The notes beneath the pieces were generated by a model. It did not search any database. It was not told the DNA's origin and worked only from the letters and a program-made list of their open reading frames with translations. The translations under genes and the position numbers were made by a program. From positions 248,001-312,000 of the forward strand of contig NZ_MDSK01000001.1 of the NCBI RefSeq assembly GCF_002940205.1: a DNA stretch of 64,000 nucleotides. The letters are read 5' to 3'. Source of the stretch: Xanthomonas arboricola pv. guizotiae (GTDB lineage: Bacteria > Pseudomonadota > Gammaproteobacteria > Xanthomonadales > Xanthomonadaceae). Below are positions 54,229 to 62,546 of this stretch, piece by piece. Position 1 is the first letter of the stretch. Every line of letters starts with the position of its first letter.

Positions 54229-55959
54229 ATGAACAAGCGTGTTGCAAGGATCTCCGCCCTGTCGCTGATGGTGATGCTGGCCGCCGGTTGCGCCACCAGC
54301 AGCGTGACCCAGACCGCCTCGCCGACCCAGAGCGCGGCGCTGGCGTTGCTGGACCAGGGCAAGCCGCGCGAGGCGGCGCAGCAACTGGAAGCCGAGGCCG
54401 CCGGCGCCAGCGGTGTGCAGCGCAGCCGCCTGCTGGCGGCAGCCGCGTTCGGCTGGCACGACGCCGGCGACGATGCGCGTGCGCGCACGCTGCTGGCGCA
54501 GGTGACCCCGCGCCATCTCAGCGGCGAGGAGCGCGCCCGCTTCGCGCTGCTCACCGGCGAGCTGGCGGTGATCGACAAGCAGGCCGCGCAGGCGCTGCAG
54601 GCCCTGGGCGACAGCCCGCAAGGCCTGCCGCAGCCGCTGCAGACCCGCTGGCTGCTGGCACGCGCCGCCGCACTGGAAGGCACCGGCGACCTGTTCGGGG
54701 CCGCCGCCGACCGCGCACGCGCCGATGCCAGCCTGACCGGCACCGCGCGCAGCGAGAACCAGCGCGCGATCGTGCGCCTGCTCGCCGCACTCGACGACGC
54801 CACGCTGAAGGGCCGCACCGCGGCACTGCCGGCGGGCGACCCGCTGTACAACTTCGCCGGCCGTGCCTTGATCAGCCGCGGACTGGCGCTGCCGCGCGCG
54901 TTCGAGCGCGACGCGCAATGGGGCTTTGACACCAGCAAGCGCCCGCCGGCCGAACGCGATGGCTATCGCCCGCCGGTCAAACTGGGCGTGCTGCTGCCGC
55001 TCAGCGGCAGCCTGGCCACCGCCGCGGCGCCGGTGCGCGACGGCCTGCTGGCCGGCTACTACGCCGAAACCCGCCGCCGCCCGGAACTGCGCTTCTTCGA
55101 CACCGCCGGCACCGCCGCCGGCGCCAATGCCGCCTACGACAAGGCGGTGAACGCCGGGGTCGATTACGTGGTCGGCCCGCTGGGTCGCGACGAGGTCAGC
55201 GCGGTGTTCGCACGCGGCCAGCTGGCGGTGCCGGTGCTGGCGCTCAACCGCCCCACCGACAACAAGGCGCCGCCCAGCGGCAGCGCCGGCTTCTCGCTGG
55301 CGCCGGAAGACGACGGCATCATGGCCGCCGAATACCTGCTCGCGCGCGAGCGCCGCAACGTGTTGATCGTCGGCACCAGCGACGACAACGGCAAGCGCAC
55401 CATCAAGGCCTTCCGCGACCGCTTCAGCGAACGCGGCGGCAGCGTCGCCGGCAGCATCAGCGTGGCCGAGGTTCCGGGCGACATCGGTGCACAGCTGCGC
55501 AATTACGGTACGGCCGATGCGGTGTTCCTGGCGGTGCGCGGCAACACCGCGCGCGCGCTGGCGCCGCAACTGGCCCTGAGCGGATTCGCCGGCAAGTCGC
55601 GCGTGGGCACCTCGCAGCTGGTGGCCGGCACCGGCAAGGTCGAGGACGACCTGGCCCTGGACGGCATCGTCTACCCGAGCGAAACCTGGACCGCGCTGGG
55701 CGTGTCCGGGCTGCCGGCCTCCACCCAGGTCGCCAGCACGCTGCCCAGCGCACGCGGACCCGGCGCGCGCCTGTTCGCGTTCGGCTACGACGCCTGGAAG
55801 ATCAGCGCGTACCTGGAAAAACTCGCCACCGGCACCGATGGCGGCCTGCGTGGCGCCACCGGCACCCTGCACCTGGATGGCTTTGGCAATGTGCTGCGCA
55901 CGCCGGCCTGGTCCACCTTCAACGGTGGCCGCCCGGTGCCGATCGCCGACGGCCGTTGA
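54229..55959 (+). CDS. lpoA: outer-membrane lipoprotein LpoA, activator of PBP1A
   Basis: Outer-membrane lipoprotein that stimulates the peptidoglycan synthase PBP1A. 576 residues. Lipobox near [11 protein letters not shown] gives a lipid-modified Cys. The N-terminal half (about 20-250) is Ala-rich and helical, TPR-like; the C-terminal half (about 255-570) resembles periplasmic binding proteins ([19 protein letters not shown], ...[10 protein letters not shown]). Followed by yraN, the usual rsmI / lpoA-yraN arrangement. Confidence 0.92.
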   Translation: MNKRVARISALSLMVMLAAGCATSSVTQTASPTQSAALALLDQGKPREAAQQLEAEAAGASGVQRSRLLAAAAFGWHDAGDDARARTLLAQVTPRHLSGEERARFALLTGELAVIDKQAAQALQALGDSPQGLPQPLQTRWLLARAAALEGTGDLFGAAADRARADASLTGTARSENQRAIVRLLAALDDATLKGRTAALPAGDPLYNFAGRALISRGLALPRAFERDAQWGFDTSKRPPAERDGYRPPVKLGVLLPLSGSLATAAAPVRDGLLAGYYAETRRRPELRFFDTAGTAAGANAAYDKAVNAGVDYVVGPLGRDEVSAVFARGQLAVPVLALNRPTDNKAPPSGSAGFSLAPEDDGIMAAEYLLARERRNVLIVGTSDDNGKRTIKAFRDRFSERGGSVAGSISVAEVPGDIGAQLRNYGTADAVFLAVRGNTARALAPQLALSGFAGKSRVGTSQLVAGTGKVEDDLALDGIVYPSETWTALGVSGLPASTQVASTLPSARGPGARLFAFGYDAWKISAYLEKLATGTDGGLRGATGTLHLDGFGNVLRTPAWSTFNGGRPVPIADGR

Positions 55960-55963
55960 CGCC

Positions 55964-56332
55964 ATGCCGGCAGCGCGCCAGCAGCGCGGTGCGGCGGTGG
56001 AAGCGGCCGCACGCGCGCTGCTGGAGCAGGCCGGGTTGCGGCTGGTGGCGGGCAATGCCAACTACCGCGGCGGCGAACTGGACCTGGTGATGCGCGACGG
56101 CCAGGCGCTGGTGTTCGTGGAAGTGCGCTATCGCCGCGACAACCGCTTCGGCGGCGGCGCGGCATCGGTGGATGCGCGCAAGCGCCGCAAACTGGTGCTG
56201 GCCGCGCAATTGTTCCTTGCCTATCACCCGGCGCTGGCGACCTTGCCGTGCCGCTTCGATGTGGTGGAAGCCAGCGGCGAGCCGGTGGTGCTGAACTGGA
56301 TCCGCGACGCCTTCCGCGCCGACGATTGCTGA
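55964..56332 (+). CDS. yraN: UPF0102 family protein (YraN)
   Basis: 122 residues, a restriction-endonuclease-like fold of unknown role. Conserved: [18 protein letters not shown], then [13 protein letters not shown] (acidic active-site-like residues) and [10 protein letters not shown]. The start MPAARQQRG lies 4 bases after the lpoA stop, so the two are co-transcribed. Confidence 0.93.
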   Translation: MPAARQQRGAAVEAAARALLEQAGLRLVAGNANYRGGELDLVMRDGQALVFVEVRYRRDNRFGGGAASVDARKRRKLVLAAQLFLAYHPALATLPCRFDVVEASGEPVVLNWIRDAFRADDC

Positions 56333-56351
56333 CGACGACGACCCACGCGCG

Positions 56352-56891
56352 ATGCCGACCATCATCACCCATGCCGCGGTGCCGCTGGCGCTCTGGTGCG
56401 CGAGTGAACGCGGCCGCCTGTCGCCGCGCCTGCTCGGTGCCGGCATCGTCGCGGCGATGTTGCCCGATGCCGATGTGCTGGCGTTCGCGTTGCATGTTCC
56501 GTATGCGGATGCGTTCGGCCATCGCGGTGCCAGCCACTCGTTGCTGTTTGCCGGGCTGATCGCGCTGCTGGGTGGTGTTGCGCATCGCCTGTTGCGTGAG
56601 GACGCACTGCAGGCAGCAGCGTTCTTGTTCGTCTGCGCCGCATCGCATCCATTGCTGGATGCGATGACCTCCGGTGGCCTGGGCGTTGCACTGACCTGGC
56701 CCTGGAGCGAGGCGCGCTGGTTCGCGCCATGGCGGCCGATTCGCGTGTCGCCTTTCGCCAACGGCTTCTTCAATGCGCGCGGCCTTGCCACGCTGCTCTC
56801 CGAGCTGCGCTGGGTCTGGCTGCCGTTCACCGTCGCCATGCTGGCGTGGACATGCATCCAGCGCGCGACACCACAGGATCGTGTGTCATGA
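56352..56891 (+). CDS. membrane-bound metal-dependent hydrolase (YdjM/DUF457)
   Basis: 179 residues with about four hydrophobic segments. Metal-ligand pattern: THAAVPLAL near the start, LPDADVLAF, then HRGASHSLLF and SHPLLDAMTSGG. This is the YdjM/DUF457 family (E. coli YdjM is LexA-regulated). Function unknown. Its stop overlaps the start of the FAD oxidoreductase (ATGA). Confidence 0.88.
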   Translation: MPTIITHAAVPLALWCASERGRLSPRLLGAGIVAAMLPDADVLAFALHVPYADAFGHRGASHSLLFAGLIALLGGVAHRLLREDALQAAAFLFVCAASHPLLDAMTSGGLGVALTWPWSEARWFAPWRPIRVSPFANGFFNARGLATLLSELRWVWLPFTVAMLAWTCIQRATPQDRVS

Positions 56892-58273
56892 CCGATATAC
56901 TTCCCACCGCGCTGGCCGACCTGTTGGCCGCGCGTCTTGGCGCCGACGGCTGGTTGACCGGCGACGATGCGCGGCGCCGCTATGGCGAGGACGATTCGCG
57001 CCGCTGGGCGTTGCCCGCCGCCGTCGCCTTGCCGCGCGATACCGAGGATGTGGTGGCGATCGTGCAGGCCTGCCGCGCGCATGGCGTGCCGATCGTGGCG
57101 CGCGGCGCCGGCACCGGCACCACCGGTGCGGCGGTGCCATTTTCCGGCGGCGTGGTGGTGTCGATGGCGCATATGAATCGCATCGTTGCGCTGCGCCCGG
57201 AAGACCGCTGCGCGGTGGTGCAACCGGGCCTGCTCAATGGCGACCTGCAACACGCACTGCAGCCGCATGGATTGTTCTGGCCACCGGATCCGTCCAGCGC
57301 GGACATCTGCAGCGTCGGCGGCAACCTGGCCACCAATGCCGGCGGCCCGCGCGCGGTGAAGTACGGCGCTACCCGCGACAACGTGCTCGGCCTGGTCGCT
57401 GTGACCGGCAGCGGCGAGGTGATCCGCTGCGGCGGTGCGTACACGAAAAATTCCACCGGCTACGACCTGACGCATCTGCTGGTCGGCAGCGAAGGCACCC
57501 TGGCGATCATCGTCGAGGCGACCTTGAAGCTGACCCCGCGCGCAGTCGCACAGGCCGGCCTGCGCGCGCTGTACCGCGATGCGGCCAGCGCCGCGGCGGG
57601 GGTGTCGCGCATCATGGCGCAACCGACCACGCCGACCATGCTGGAATTCATGGATGCCAGCGCGATCGCGCTGCTGCGCCGCAACGGCAGCGATGTGCCC
57701 GAGGCTGGCGCAATGCTGCTGATCGAAGCCGATGGCGATCACGACACCCTGCCCTACGCATTGCAGGCCCTGCACGATGCCGCCGATGGCGAGGGCGTGC
57801 TGAGCCTGGACGTGGCCGCCGATGGCAGCGCGCGCGACAGGTTGTGGGCCGCGCGGCGTGCGCTGTCGCCGGCCTTGCGCACGATCAAGCCGGGCAAGAT
57901 CAACGAGGACGTGGTGGTGCCGGTCTCGCGCATCCCCGCACTGGTGGCCGGCGTGGAAGCGCTTGCGGCCGAATTCGCCTTGCCCATCGTCGCCTTCGGC
58001 CATGCCGGCAACGGCAACCTGCACGTCAACATCATGTACGACCCGGCCGATGCCGACGAAGACACGCGCGCGCATGCCGCATTGCCGCGCCTGTTTGCGC
58101 TGGTGCTGGCGCTGGAAGGCACGCTCTCCGGCGAGCACGGCATCGGCGTGGCCAAGCGCGACTTCATGGCCCAGGCCTTCAGCGCAGCGACACTGGCGGC
58201 GATGCGCGCGATCAAGGCCGCACTGGATCCGGACGGGATCCTGAATCCGGGCAAGGTGCTGCCACCGCTCTAG
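56888..58273 (+). CDS. FAD-linked D-2-hydroxyacid dehydrogenase (GlcD/DLD type)
   Basis: 461 residues. VAO-type FAD domain: VPIVARGAGTGTTGAAVP, SVGGNLATNAGGPRAVKYG and HLLVGSEGTLAI. C-terminal oxidase domain with VAFGHAGNGNLHVNI and LSGEHGIGVAKRDFM (metal/active-site His). Family members oxidise D-lactate, glycolate or D-2-hydroxyglutarate; the exact substrate is not readable. Its stop codon TAG is part of the target-site duplication of an inserted MITE. Confidence 0.9.
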   Translation: MTDILPTALADLLAARLGADGWLTGDDARRRYGEDDSRRWALPAAVALPRDTEDVVAIVQACRAHGVPIVARGAGTGTTGAAVPFSGGVVVSMAHMNRIVALRPEDRCAVVQPGLLNGDLQHALQPHGLFWPPDPSSADICSVGGNLATNAGGPRAVKYGATRDNVLGLVAVTGSGEVIRCGGAYTKNSTGYDLTHLLVGSEGTLAIIVEATLKLTPRAVAQAGLRALYRDAASAAAGVSRIMAQPTTPTMLEFMDASAIALLRRNGSDVPEAGAMLLIEADGDHDTLPYALQALHDAADGEGVLSLDVAADGSARDRLWAARRALSPALRTIKPGKINEDVVVPVSRIPALVAGVEALAAEFALPIVAFGHAGNGNLHVNIMYDPADADEDTRAHAALPRLFALVLALEGTLSGEHGIGVAKRDFMAQAFSAATLAAMRAIKAALDPDGILNPGKVLPPL

Positions 58274-58428
58274 GGAAGCTCTGAACAACTCCTCGATAGA
58301 CTTCTGATCGACGCCTGAGGTTGGAGCCATCACGCGTAAGTGATTGATTTTCAGCAACGGAGATTGTCGTGATCAAGCGAAATCCCAAGTTCGCTCGCAA
58401 CGCCAAGAGTTGTTCAGAGGTTCCCTAG
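58270..58428. mobile_element. 151-bp MITE of IS5 type with CTAG target duplication
   Basis: Inverted ends GGAAGCTCTGAACAACTC (58274-58291) and its reverse complement with one mismatch (58407-58424) enclose 151 bp, flanked by CTAG on both sides. CTAG fits the YTAR target of the IS5 group. There is no transposase gene inside; it must be moved in trans. It fills the gap between the convergent oxidoreductase and kdpE genes. Confidence 0.88.
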
Positions 58429-58441
58429 TGGCGTTGTCGCC

Positions 58442-59158
58442 TCAGCGCGTCACCCCGATAAAGCGCAAACCCACGCCCGGTTCGGTGACGATGTAATGCG
58501 GGTCGGCGGCATCGTCGTGCAGTTTCTGGCGCAGCTTGCCGACCAGGATGCGCAGGTAGTGGGTGTCTTCTTCGTGGGTGGGGCCCCACACTTCGCGCAG
58601 CAGCTGCGGTTGGGTGACCACGCGGCCGGCGTGCTTGAGCAGCAGTGCGAGCAAGGCGTATTCCTTGCGGCTCAAGGGCACCGCCTCGCCATCGAGGGTG
58701 ACCTCGCGCAGGCCCAGATGGATATGCAGGCGGCCATCGTCGAACACGCTCTCTTCCGCCGTGCTGCCGGCGCCAGCCTGACGCAGCAGCGCGCGGATGC
58801 GCGCCATCAATTCCTGCACACCGAACGGTTTGGTGACGTAATCGTTGGCGCCCGCATCGAGCGCGGCGACCTTTTCGGTTTCGCCGGCGCGCACGGTGAG
58901 CATGATCACCGGCACGTTGGACCACTGGCGGATCTCGCGCAGGACGTCGTGGCCATCGCGATCGGGCAGGCCGATGTCCAGCACCACAAGTTCGGCGCCC
59001 TGCCCGGCCAGCAGCGCCAGGCCTTCTTCGGCGGTGCCGGCCTGCAGCACGCGGTAGCCCTGCGCACGCAGGCTGATGTCGAGAAAACGGCGGATCTGCG
59101 GCTCGTCGTCGACGATCAGCACGCGGGCGGGCGGGATGGCAGTGAGGTCAGTCGGCAT
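58442..59158 (-). CDS. kdpE: response regulator KdpE
   Basis: OmpR-type regulator activated by KdpD, controlling the Kdp potassium transporter. 238 residues: receiver domain VLIVDDEPQIRRFL with phospho-acceptor Asp in VVLDIGLPDRDG and Lys in YVTKPFG, then a winged helix (about 140-235, LSRKEYALLALLLKH ... THYLRILVGKLRQKL). It overlaps kdpD by 11 bases. The start MPTDLTAIPP is used; the extended frame lies inside kdpD. Confidence 0.96.
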   Translation of the reverse strand: MPTDLTAIPPARVLIVDDEPQIRRFLDISLRAQGYRVLQAGTAEEGLALLAGQGAELVVLDIGLPDRDGHDVLREIRQWSNVPVIMLTVRAGETEKVAALDAGANDYVTKPFGVQELMARIRALLRQAGAGSTAEESVFDDGRLHIHLGLREVTLDGEAVPLSRKEYALLALLLKHAGRVVTQPQLLREVWGPTHEEDTHYLRILVGKLRQKLHDDAADPHYIVTEPGVGLRFIGVTR

Positions 59159-61808
59159 CGGGGCGAGGTGGCGCGGCAGGAACGAGCAACGGCAGCGTAA
59201 TGCGGATCGTGGTGCCGTGACCATGCGCACCTGCCAAGGCCTCCACGCTGCCGCCGTGCGCGCCGATCATGCCCTGGCAGATGGCAAGGCCCAGGCCGGT
59301 GCCGTTGCGCCCGCGGTCGCCGCGCTCCACGCTGTAGAACATGTCGAAGATGCGCGCGCGTTCGTCTTCGGGAATGCCCGGGCCCTGGTCGCCGATGTCG
59401 ATCTGCAGCGCGCCGGCACGCAGCTGCGCGTGCACGGTCACCGGCACGCCGGCTGGCGAAAATTTCGCCGCATTTTCCAGCACGTTGAAGATGGCCTGTT
59501 CGACCAGCGCCGGGTGTACCCAGATCGCCGGCAGGTCGGCAACCAGGTCCAGCTGCAGACGCACGTCCGGCTGGTAGCGCTGCAGGCGCCGCGTGGCCGA
59601 GCCGATCAACTCGTCCACCCCGATCCAGTCGCGGTTCAAGGTCAGCCCGGTGTGGCCGAGCCGGGTCATGTCGAGCAGGTTCTGGATGTAGCGATCCAGC
59701 CGCTCGCCTTCGAGCTGGATGGTATCGAGCAGGCTATGGCGGTCGTGCGCGTCCATCGCGTCGCCATAGCTGGCCAGGCTGCTGGCCGAACCGATCATCG
59801 AAGCCAGCGGCGAGCGCAGATCGTGCGACACCGACGACAGCAACGCCGAACGCAGGCGCTCGGTTTCGCCGCTGACGCGTGCGCCTTCCAGATCGGCGAC
59901 CAGGCGCGTGCGCAACGCGGCCTGGCCGATGTCTTCCACCATCGCTTCGGCCAGGCGGCGCTGCTCCAGCCCGGGCCGTTGCACGGCCTGACGAAAGCGC
60001 AGCGCGGCCACGCCCAGGGTGCCGCGCTCATGGCGCACCGGCAGGCACCACCATTGCGCGCCGGCCAGGGTATCGGTGAAGCGGCCGGCCGGTTGGCCGT
60101 GGCGCTGGGTCCAGTCTGCGGCGTTGCGATCGAGTGCACCGAAGCTGCTGGGCGCATCGCTTTCGCGTTGTTCCAGGCGCAGCCAGACGTCGGCGTCCAG
60201 CGCGGTGGTCAACGCGCGACGTCCGGCTTCCAGTACCTGGCCCAGATCGGCGGCAGTGCTGAGCTGGCGGGCCAGCGCCTGCAAGGCGTTGGCGTGCGCA
60301 TTGGCCGCGCGCAAGGCCAGCACCTGACTGCGCAGACGCGAGGCTAGCCGGCCGGCGACCAGCGCCGCGATCAGGAACAGGCACACCGTCACCACGCCCT
60401 GGCGCGCGCTGATGTGCAGGGTGAAACGCGGTTCGATGAAGAAGAAGTTGTAGGCGACAAAACTCAGCAGCGCGGCGATCACCGCGGCGGCCATGCGCGT
60501 GCGCGAGGCCACCAGCACCACCGCGACGATGAACACCATCGACAGGTCGTCGATGTCGGTCCAGCGCTGGATCACCCACGCCACCGCGACCGCGGCAGCG
60601 GCGGCGATCGCCGCGAAGGCCAGGTCGTAACGCTGCAGCCACTGGCGCGGATTGCGCCAACGCTGGCGTGCGCGTGCGCGCGCATCGGCGGAGCTGACGA
60701 TGACCAGTTCGTAATGCGCGCCTCGCTGCAGCAGTTGCTGGGTCAGCGTGCGGTTGAACATGCGCGCCAGCGGGCGTTCGCGGGTGCGCCCCAGCACCAG
60801 CGTGGACACGCCGTTTTGCGCGGCGAAATCCAGCAACGCCTCGGCGACGTTGGCGCCGTGCAGCAGCGCGGTATCGCCCCCCAGGCGGCGTGTCAGTGCG
60901 AACGCGCGGTCGATCTCCAGCTGCCAGGCGGCGTCGGCCACGGTGCGCGTCTGCACGGTGACCACCGTCCACGGCGCATCGCGCCGTTCGGACAACCGCC
61001 GCGCCACCCGCACCAGATAATCCGAGCTGCCACGCCCATCGATGGCCACCACCACGCGGCGGCGCAACGCGGCGGTGCCGGGCAGGCCGCGCGCGGCCTG
61101 GGTGTCGCGCAGATCGCTGTCGACGCGGTCGGCCGCGGTCTGCATCGCCAATTCGCGCAATGCGGTGAGGTTGGAGGGCGAAAAAAACACCTGCAAGGCC
61201 TGCGTCGCCTGCTCGGGCAGATACACCTTGCCCTGCTGCAGGCGCTCGATCAGCTCGCGCGGCGGCAGGTCCACCAGCACGATGTCGCGCAGGCGGTCGA
61301 ACACCGCATCGGGCACGGTTTCGGACACGCGCACGCCGGTGATGCGCAGCACGATGTCGTTGAGGCTTTCCAGGTGCTGGATGTTGACCGTGGTATAGAC
61401 ATCGATGCCGGCATCGAGCAGTTCGACGATGTCCTGCCAGCGCCGCTCGTGGCGGCTGCCCGGCACGTTGCGGTGGGCCAGCTCGTCGATCAGCGCCAGC
61501 CGTGGTTTGCGCGCCAGCAGTGCATCCAGATCCAGTTCCTCGAGCATGCGGCCCTGGTAACTCACGCGGGCGCGCGGCAGCAGCGGCAAGCCCTCCAGCA
61601 GCGCGGCGGTTTCGCCACGCCCATGGGTTTCCACCACCCCGGCCACCACGTCCATGCCCTGGCGCAGGCGCTCGCGCGCGCGCGACAGCATGGCGTAGGT
61701 CTTGCCCACCCCGGGCGCTGCGCCCAGAAACACGGTCAGGCGCCCGCCATGTTCGCGCTGCAGTTCGCCGATCAGCGCGTCGGCTTGTTGGGTGCGGGCG
61801 TCAATCAT
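59148..61808 (-). CDS. kdpD: sensor histidine kinase KdpD
   Basis: Senses low K+ or turgor and phosphorylates KdpE. 886 residues: N-terminal KdpD domain with Walker-like FLGAAPGVGKTYAML, a Usp-like domain (about 250-375), four membrane segments (about 395-495), GAF domain, then HisKA (SSVSHDLRSPLASMIG, phospho-His) and ATPase domain (GTGLGLAICQGMIGAHGG). Order kdpB-kdpC-kdpD-kdpE on the minus strand. Confidence 0.98.
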   Translation of the reverse strand: MIDARTQQADALIGELQREHGGRLTVFLGAAPGVGKTYAMLSRARERLRQGMDVVAGVVETHGRGETAALLEGLPLLPRARVSYQGRMLEELDLDALLARKPRLALIDELAHRNVPGSRHERRWQDIVELLDAGIDVYTTVNIQHLESLNDIVLRITGVRVSETVPDAVFDRLRDIVLVDLPPRELIERLQQGKVYLPEQATQALQVFFSPSNLTALRELAMQTAADRVDSDLRDTQAARGLPGTAALRRRVVVAIDGRGSSDYLVRVARRLSERRDAPWTVVTVQTRTVADAAWQLEIDRAFALTRRLGGDTALLHGANVAEALLDFAAQNGVSTLVLGRTRERPLARMFNRTLTQQLLQRGAHYELVIVSSADARARARQRWRNPRQWLQRYDLAFAAIAAAAAVAVAWVIQRWTDIDDLSMVFIVAVVLVASRTRMAAAVIAALLSFVAYNFFFIEPRFTLHISARQGVVTVCLFLIAALVAGRLASRLRSQVLALRAANAHANALQALARQLSTAADLGQVLEAGRRALTTALDADVWLRLEQRESDAPSSFGALDRNAADWTQRHGQPAGRFTDTLAGAQWWCLPVRHERGTLGVAALRFRQAVQRPGLEQRRLAEAMVEDIGQAALRTRLVADLEGARVSGETERLRSALLSSVSHDLRSPLASMIGSASSLASYGDAMDAHDRHSLLDTIQLEGERLDRYIQNLLDMTRLGHTGLTLNRDWIGVDELIGSATRRLQRYQPDVRLQLDLVADLPAIWVHPALVEQAIFNVLENAAKFSPAGVPVTVHAQLRAGALQIDIGDQGPGIPEDERARIFDMFYSVERGDRGRNGTGLGLAICQGMIGAHGGSVEALAGAHGHGTTIRITLPLLVPAAPPRPDAD

Positions 61809-61815
61809 GGAGGCC

Positions 61816-61924
61816 GGGATTGGGGAAGCGGGATTGGGGATTGGGGATTGGTGCAGCCTACCGCGAGCTGACAGCTCTAGTGCTGTTGCTTTGGCCCATT
61901 CCCGATTCCCGGCTCCCCATTCCC
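61816..61924. repeat. heptamer arrays, locus 7 (kdpC-kdpD junction)
   Basis: Array of GGGATTG units at 61816-61851, inverted array at 61896-61924, with GCTGTTGCTTTGG before the inverted arm. The inverted arm lies in the kdpC frame and encodes its tail; the other is untranslated leader of kdpD. Confidence 0.88.
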
Positions 61925-62506
61925 AGCGCGATCCAGCGCCAGGTTCAGTGCCAGCACATTCACCCGCGGCTGCCCGAGCAGGCCGAACTGTGGCTGTTCG
62001 GTGGCGGCCTGTACCAGCGCGGCCACGCGTTGTTCCGGCCAGCCGCGCGCGGCGGCGACCCGGCGCACCTGGACCTGGGCGCCGGCCGGACTCAGGTGTG
62101 GATCCAGGCCACTGCCGGATTGGGTGATCAGCTCGGCGGGGACCGCCTCCGGTGCGATGCCGTCGCGTGCCGCCACCTCGGCGCGCGTGGCGGCGATGCG
62201 GGTTTGCAGGTCGGGATTGGAACGCGCCTGGTTGCTGCCGGCCGCCGCGCTCGGGTCGTACTTGGCCGCCGAGGGGCGTGGCTGGAAATAGCGCGCATCG
62301 GTAAACGGCTGGGCCACCAGTGTGGAGCCGACGACGCGTGCGTCGACGCGCAACAGCGAACCGTGTGCCTGCGCAGAAAACAGTGCACCGGTGATGCCGG
62401 TGGCGATCAGTGAGTAAGCCAGGCCGAAACCGAACAGGGTGAACACCGCGAGCATCAGCGAACCGCGCAGGGCGCCGTCGTCGCGTAACGGCAAGGAAGA
62501 AGACAT
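61877..62506 (-). CDS. kdpC: potassium-transporting ATPase subunit KdpC with repeat-derived tail
   Basis: Small subunit that stabilises the KdpFABC complex. 209 residues: one N-terminal membrane segment (about 15-40, VFTLFGFGLAYSLIATGI), then a periplasmic domain with DARYFQPRPSAAKYD, GSGLDPHLSPAGAQVQ and RVNVLALNLALD. The final ~16 residues (AGNGEPGIGNG...) come from a heptamer array. The start MSSSLPLRDD is used with GGGA eight bases upstream; an ATG two codons earlier is possible. Confidence 0.95.
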   Translation of the reverse strand: MSSSLPLRDDGALRGSLMLAVFTLFGFGLAYSLIATGITGALFSAQAHGSLLRVDARVVGSTLVAQPFTDARYFQPRPSAAKYDPSAAAGSNQARSNPDLQTRIAATRAEVAARDGIAPEAVPAELITQSGSGLDPHLSPAGAQVQVRRVAAARGWPEQRVAALVQAATEQPQFGLLGQPRVNVLALNLALDRAGNGEPGIGNGPKQQH

Positions 62507-62546
62507 GGACATATTCCCGGAAGGAGAAAGGTGGATCGCCGGCAAC

